Shown piece by piece: positions 32,209-32,362 of a stretch of DNA of 32,362 nt. Below the pieces are notes generated by a model, which saw nothing but the letters and a program-made list of their open reading frames with translations, had not been told where the DNA came from and searched no databases. The stretch comes from an uncultured Alteromonadaceae bacterium. Its GTDB lineage: Bacteria; Pseudomonadota; Gammaproteobacteria; Enterobacterales; Alteromonadaceae. The position numbers and the translations under genes are program-made. The DNA is taken from NCBI GenBank assembly GCA_938085045.1, contig CALKGI010000159.1, positions 1-32,362 on the forward strand, given 5' to 3'. Numbering within the stretch: the stretch's first letter is position 1; the number at the start of each line of letters is the position of its first letter.

Positions 32209-32362
32209 ACATAAAGCACGACTGATATCAATGACATTAATTCACTGGTCTGATTTTGCCGATGTGTCGGACCAATTGGGAAAATAAGCAGTAGCAAGGC
32301 ATTAATCGCCGCCACTAGTCACTCTAATGGCAAGATTAATAACGAAGCTAATGCTTATTTTA

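Overview
The window looks like part of a marine gammaproteobacterial chromosome, probably Alteromonadales (Pseudoalteromonas/Shewanella-like). This is inferred from the moderate-to-low GC, the arginine succinyltransferase pathway gene astB, many secreted proteins and the style of regulators. No rRNA, tRNA, CRISPR array, integrase or intact transposase is visible, so the placement is not certain.

Layout. 1-3.6 kb is an eroded accessory zone. It holds a small element with terminal inverted repeats, small secreted or orphan genes, an attC-like hairpin next to a cassette-sized orphan gene, and a broken S9-family peptidase whose 3' end occurs twice. 3.7-12.6 kb is a metabolic block: a membrane-tethered winged-helix/TPR regulator divergent from a periplasmic amidohydrolase, a metallophosphoesterase, dimethylargininase plus a GST-like protein, a TetR regulator and a lipoprotein amidohydrolase. 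12.6-13.1 kb is a nest of dispersed hairpin repeats. 13.1-14.5 kb is astB.

14.7-19.1 kb is the most interesting locus. It contains a 35-aa ORF plus an orphan 185-aa gene, and an XRE regulator facing four exactly 11-bp-spaced TGATAC boxes. These are followed by a PatA-type subtilisin fused to a PatG-like C-terminal domain, a 61-aa cysteine-rich peptide with the look of a RiPP precursor, a shared terminator, and a convergent 59-aa secreted four-cysteine peptide. The peptide carries GVTAS immediately before its cysteine-rich part, close to the cyanobactin protease motif G(L/V)E(A/P)S. The protease linker carries QVEPS. No modification enzyme is present in the window. I read this as a minimal protease-plus-precursor peptide system of unknown product.

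19.4-21.2 kb encodes a second striking protein: a periplasmic GH18 chitinase-like domain with a destroyed DxxDxDxE motif, then a transmembrane helix, a coiled coil and a LytTR DNA-binding domain. This is probably a one-component sensor that uses a dead glycosidase as its ligand-binding domain. It overlaps a convergent secreted beta-helix protein.

22-32 kb contains a VOC-family remnant, a P-loop kinase, a secreted MACPF-like pore-forming protein followed by a Fic protein, and a membrane-anchored coiled-coil protein with five 28-residue repeats each carrying a cysteine. A LysR regulator divergent from a DUF3500 protein, an AraC regulator and a 102-bp palindromic repeat element complete the window. 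Functions are assigned from remembered family motifs; no database search was possible.
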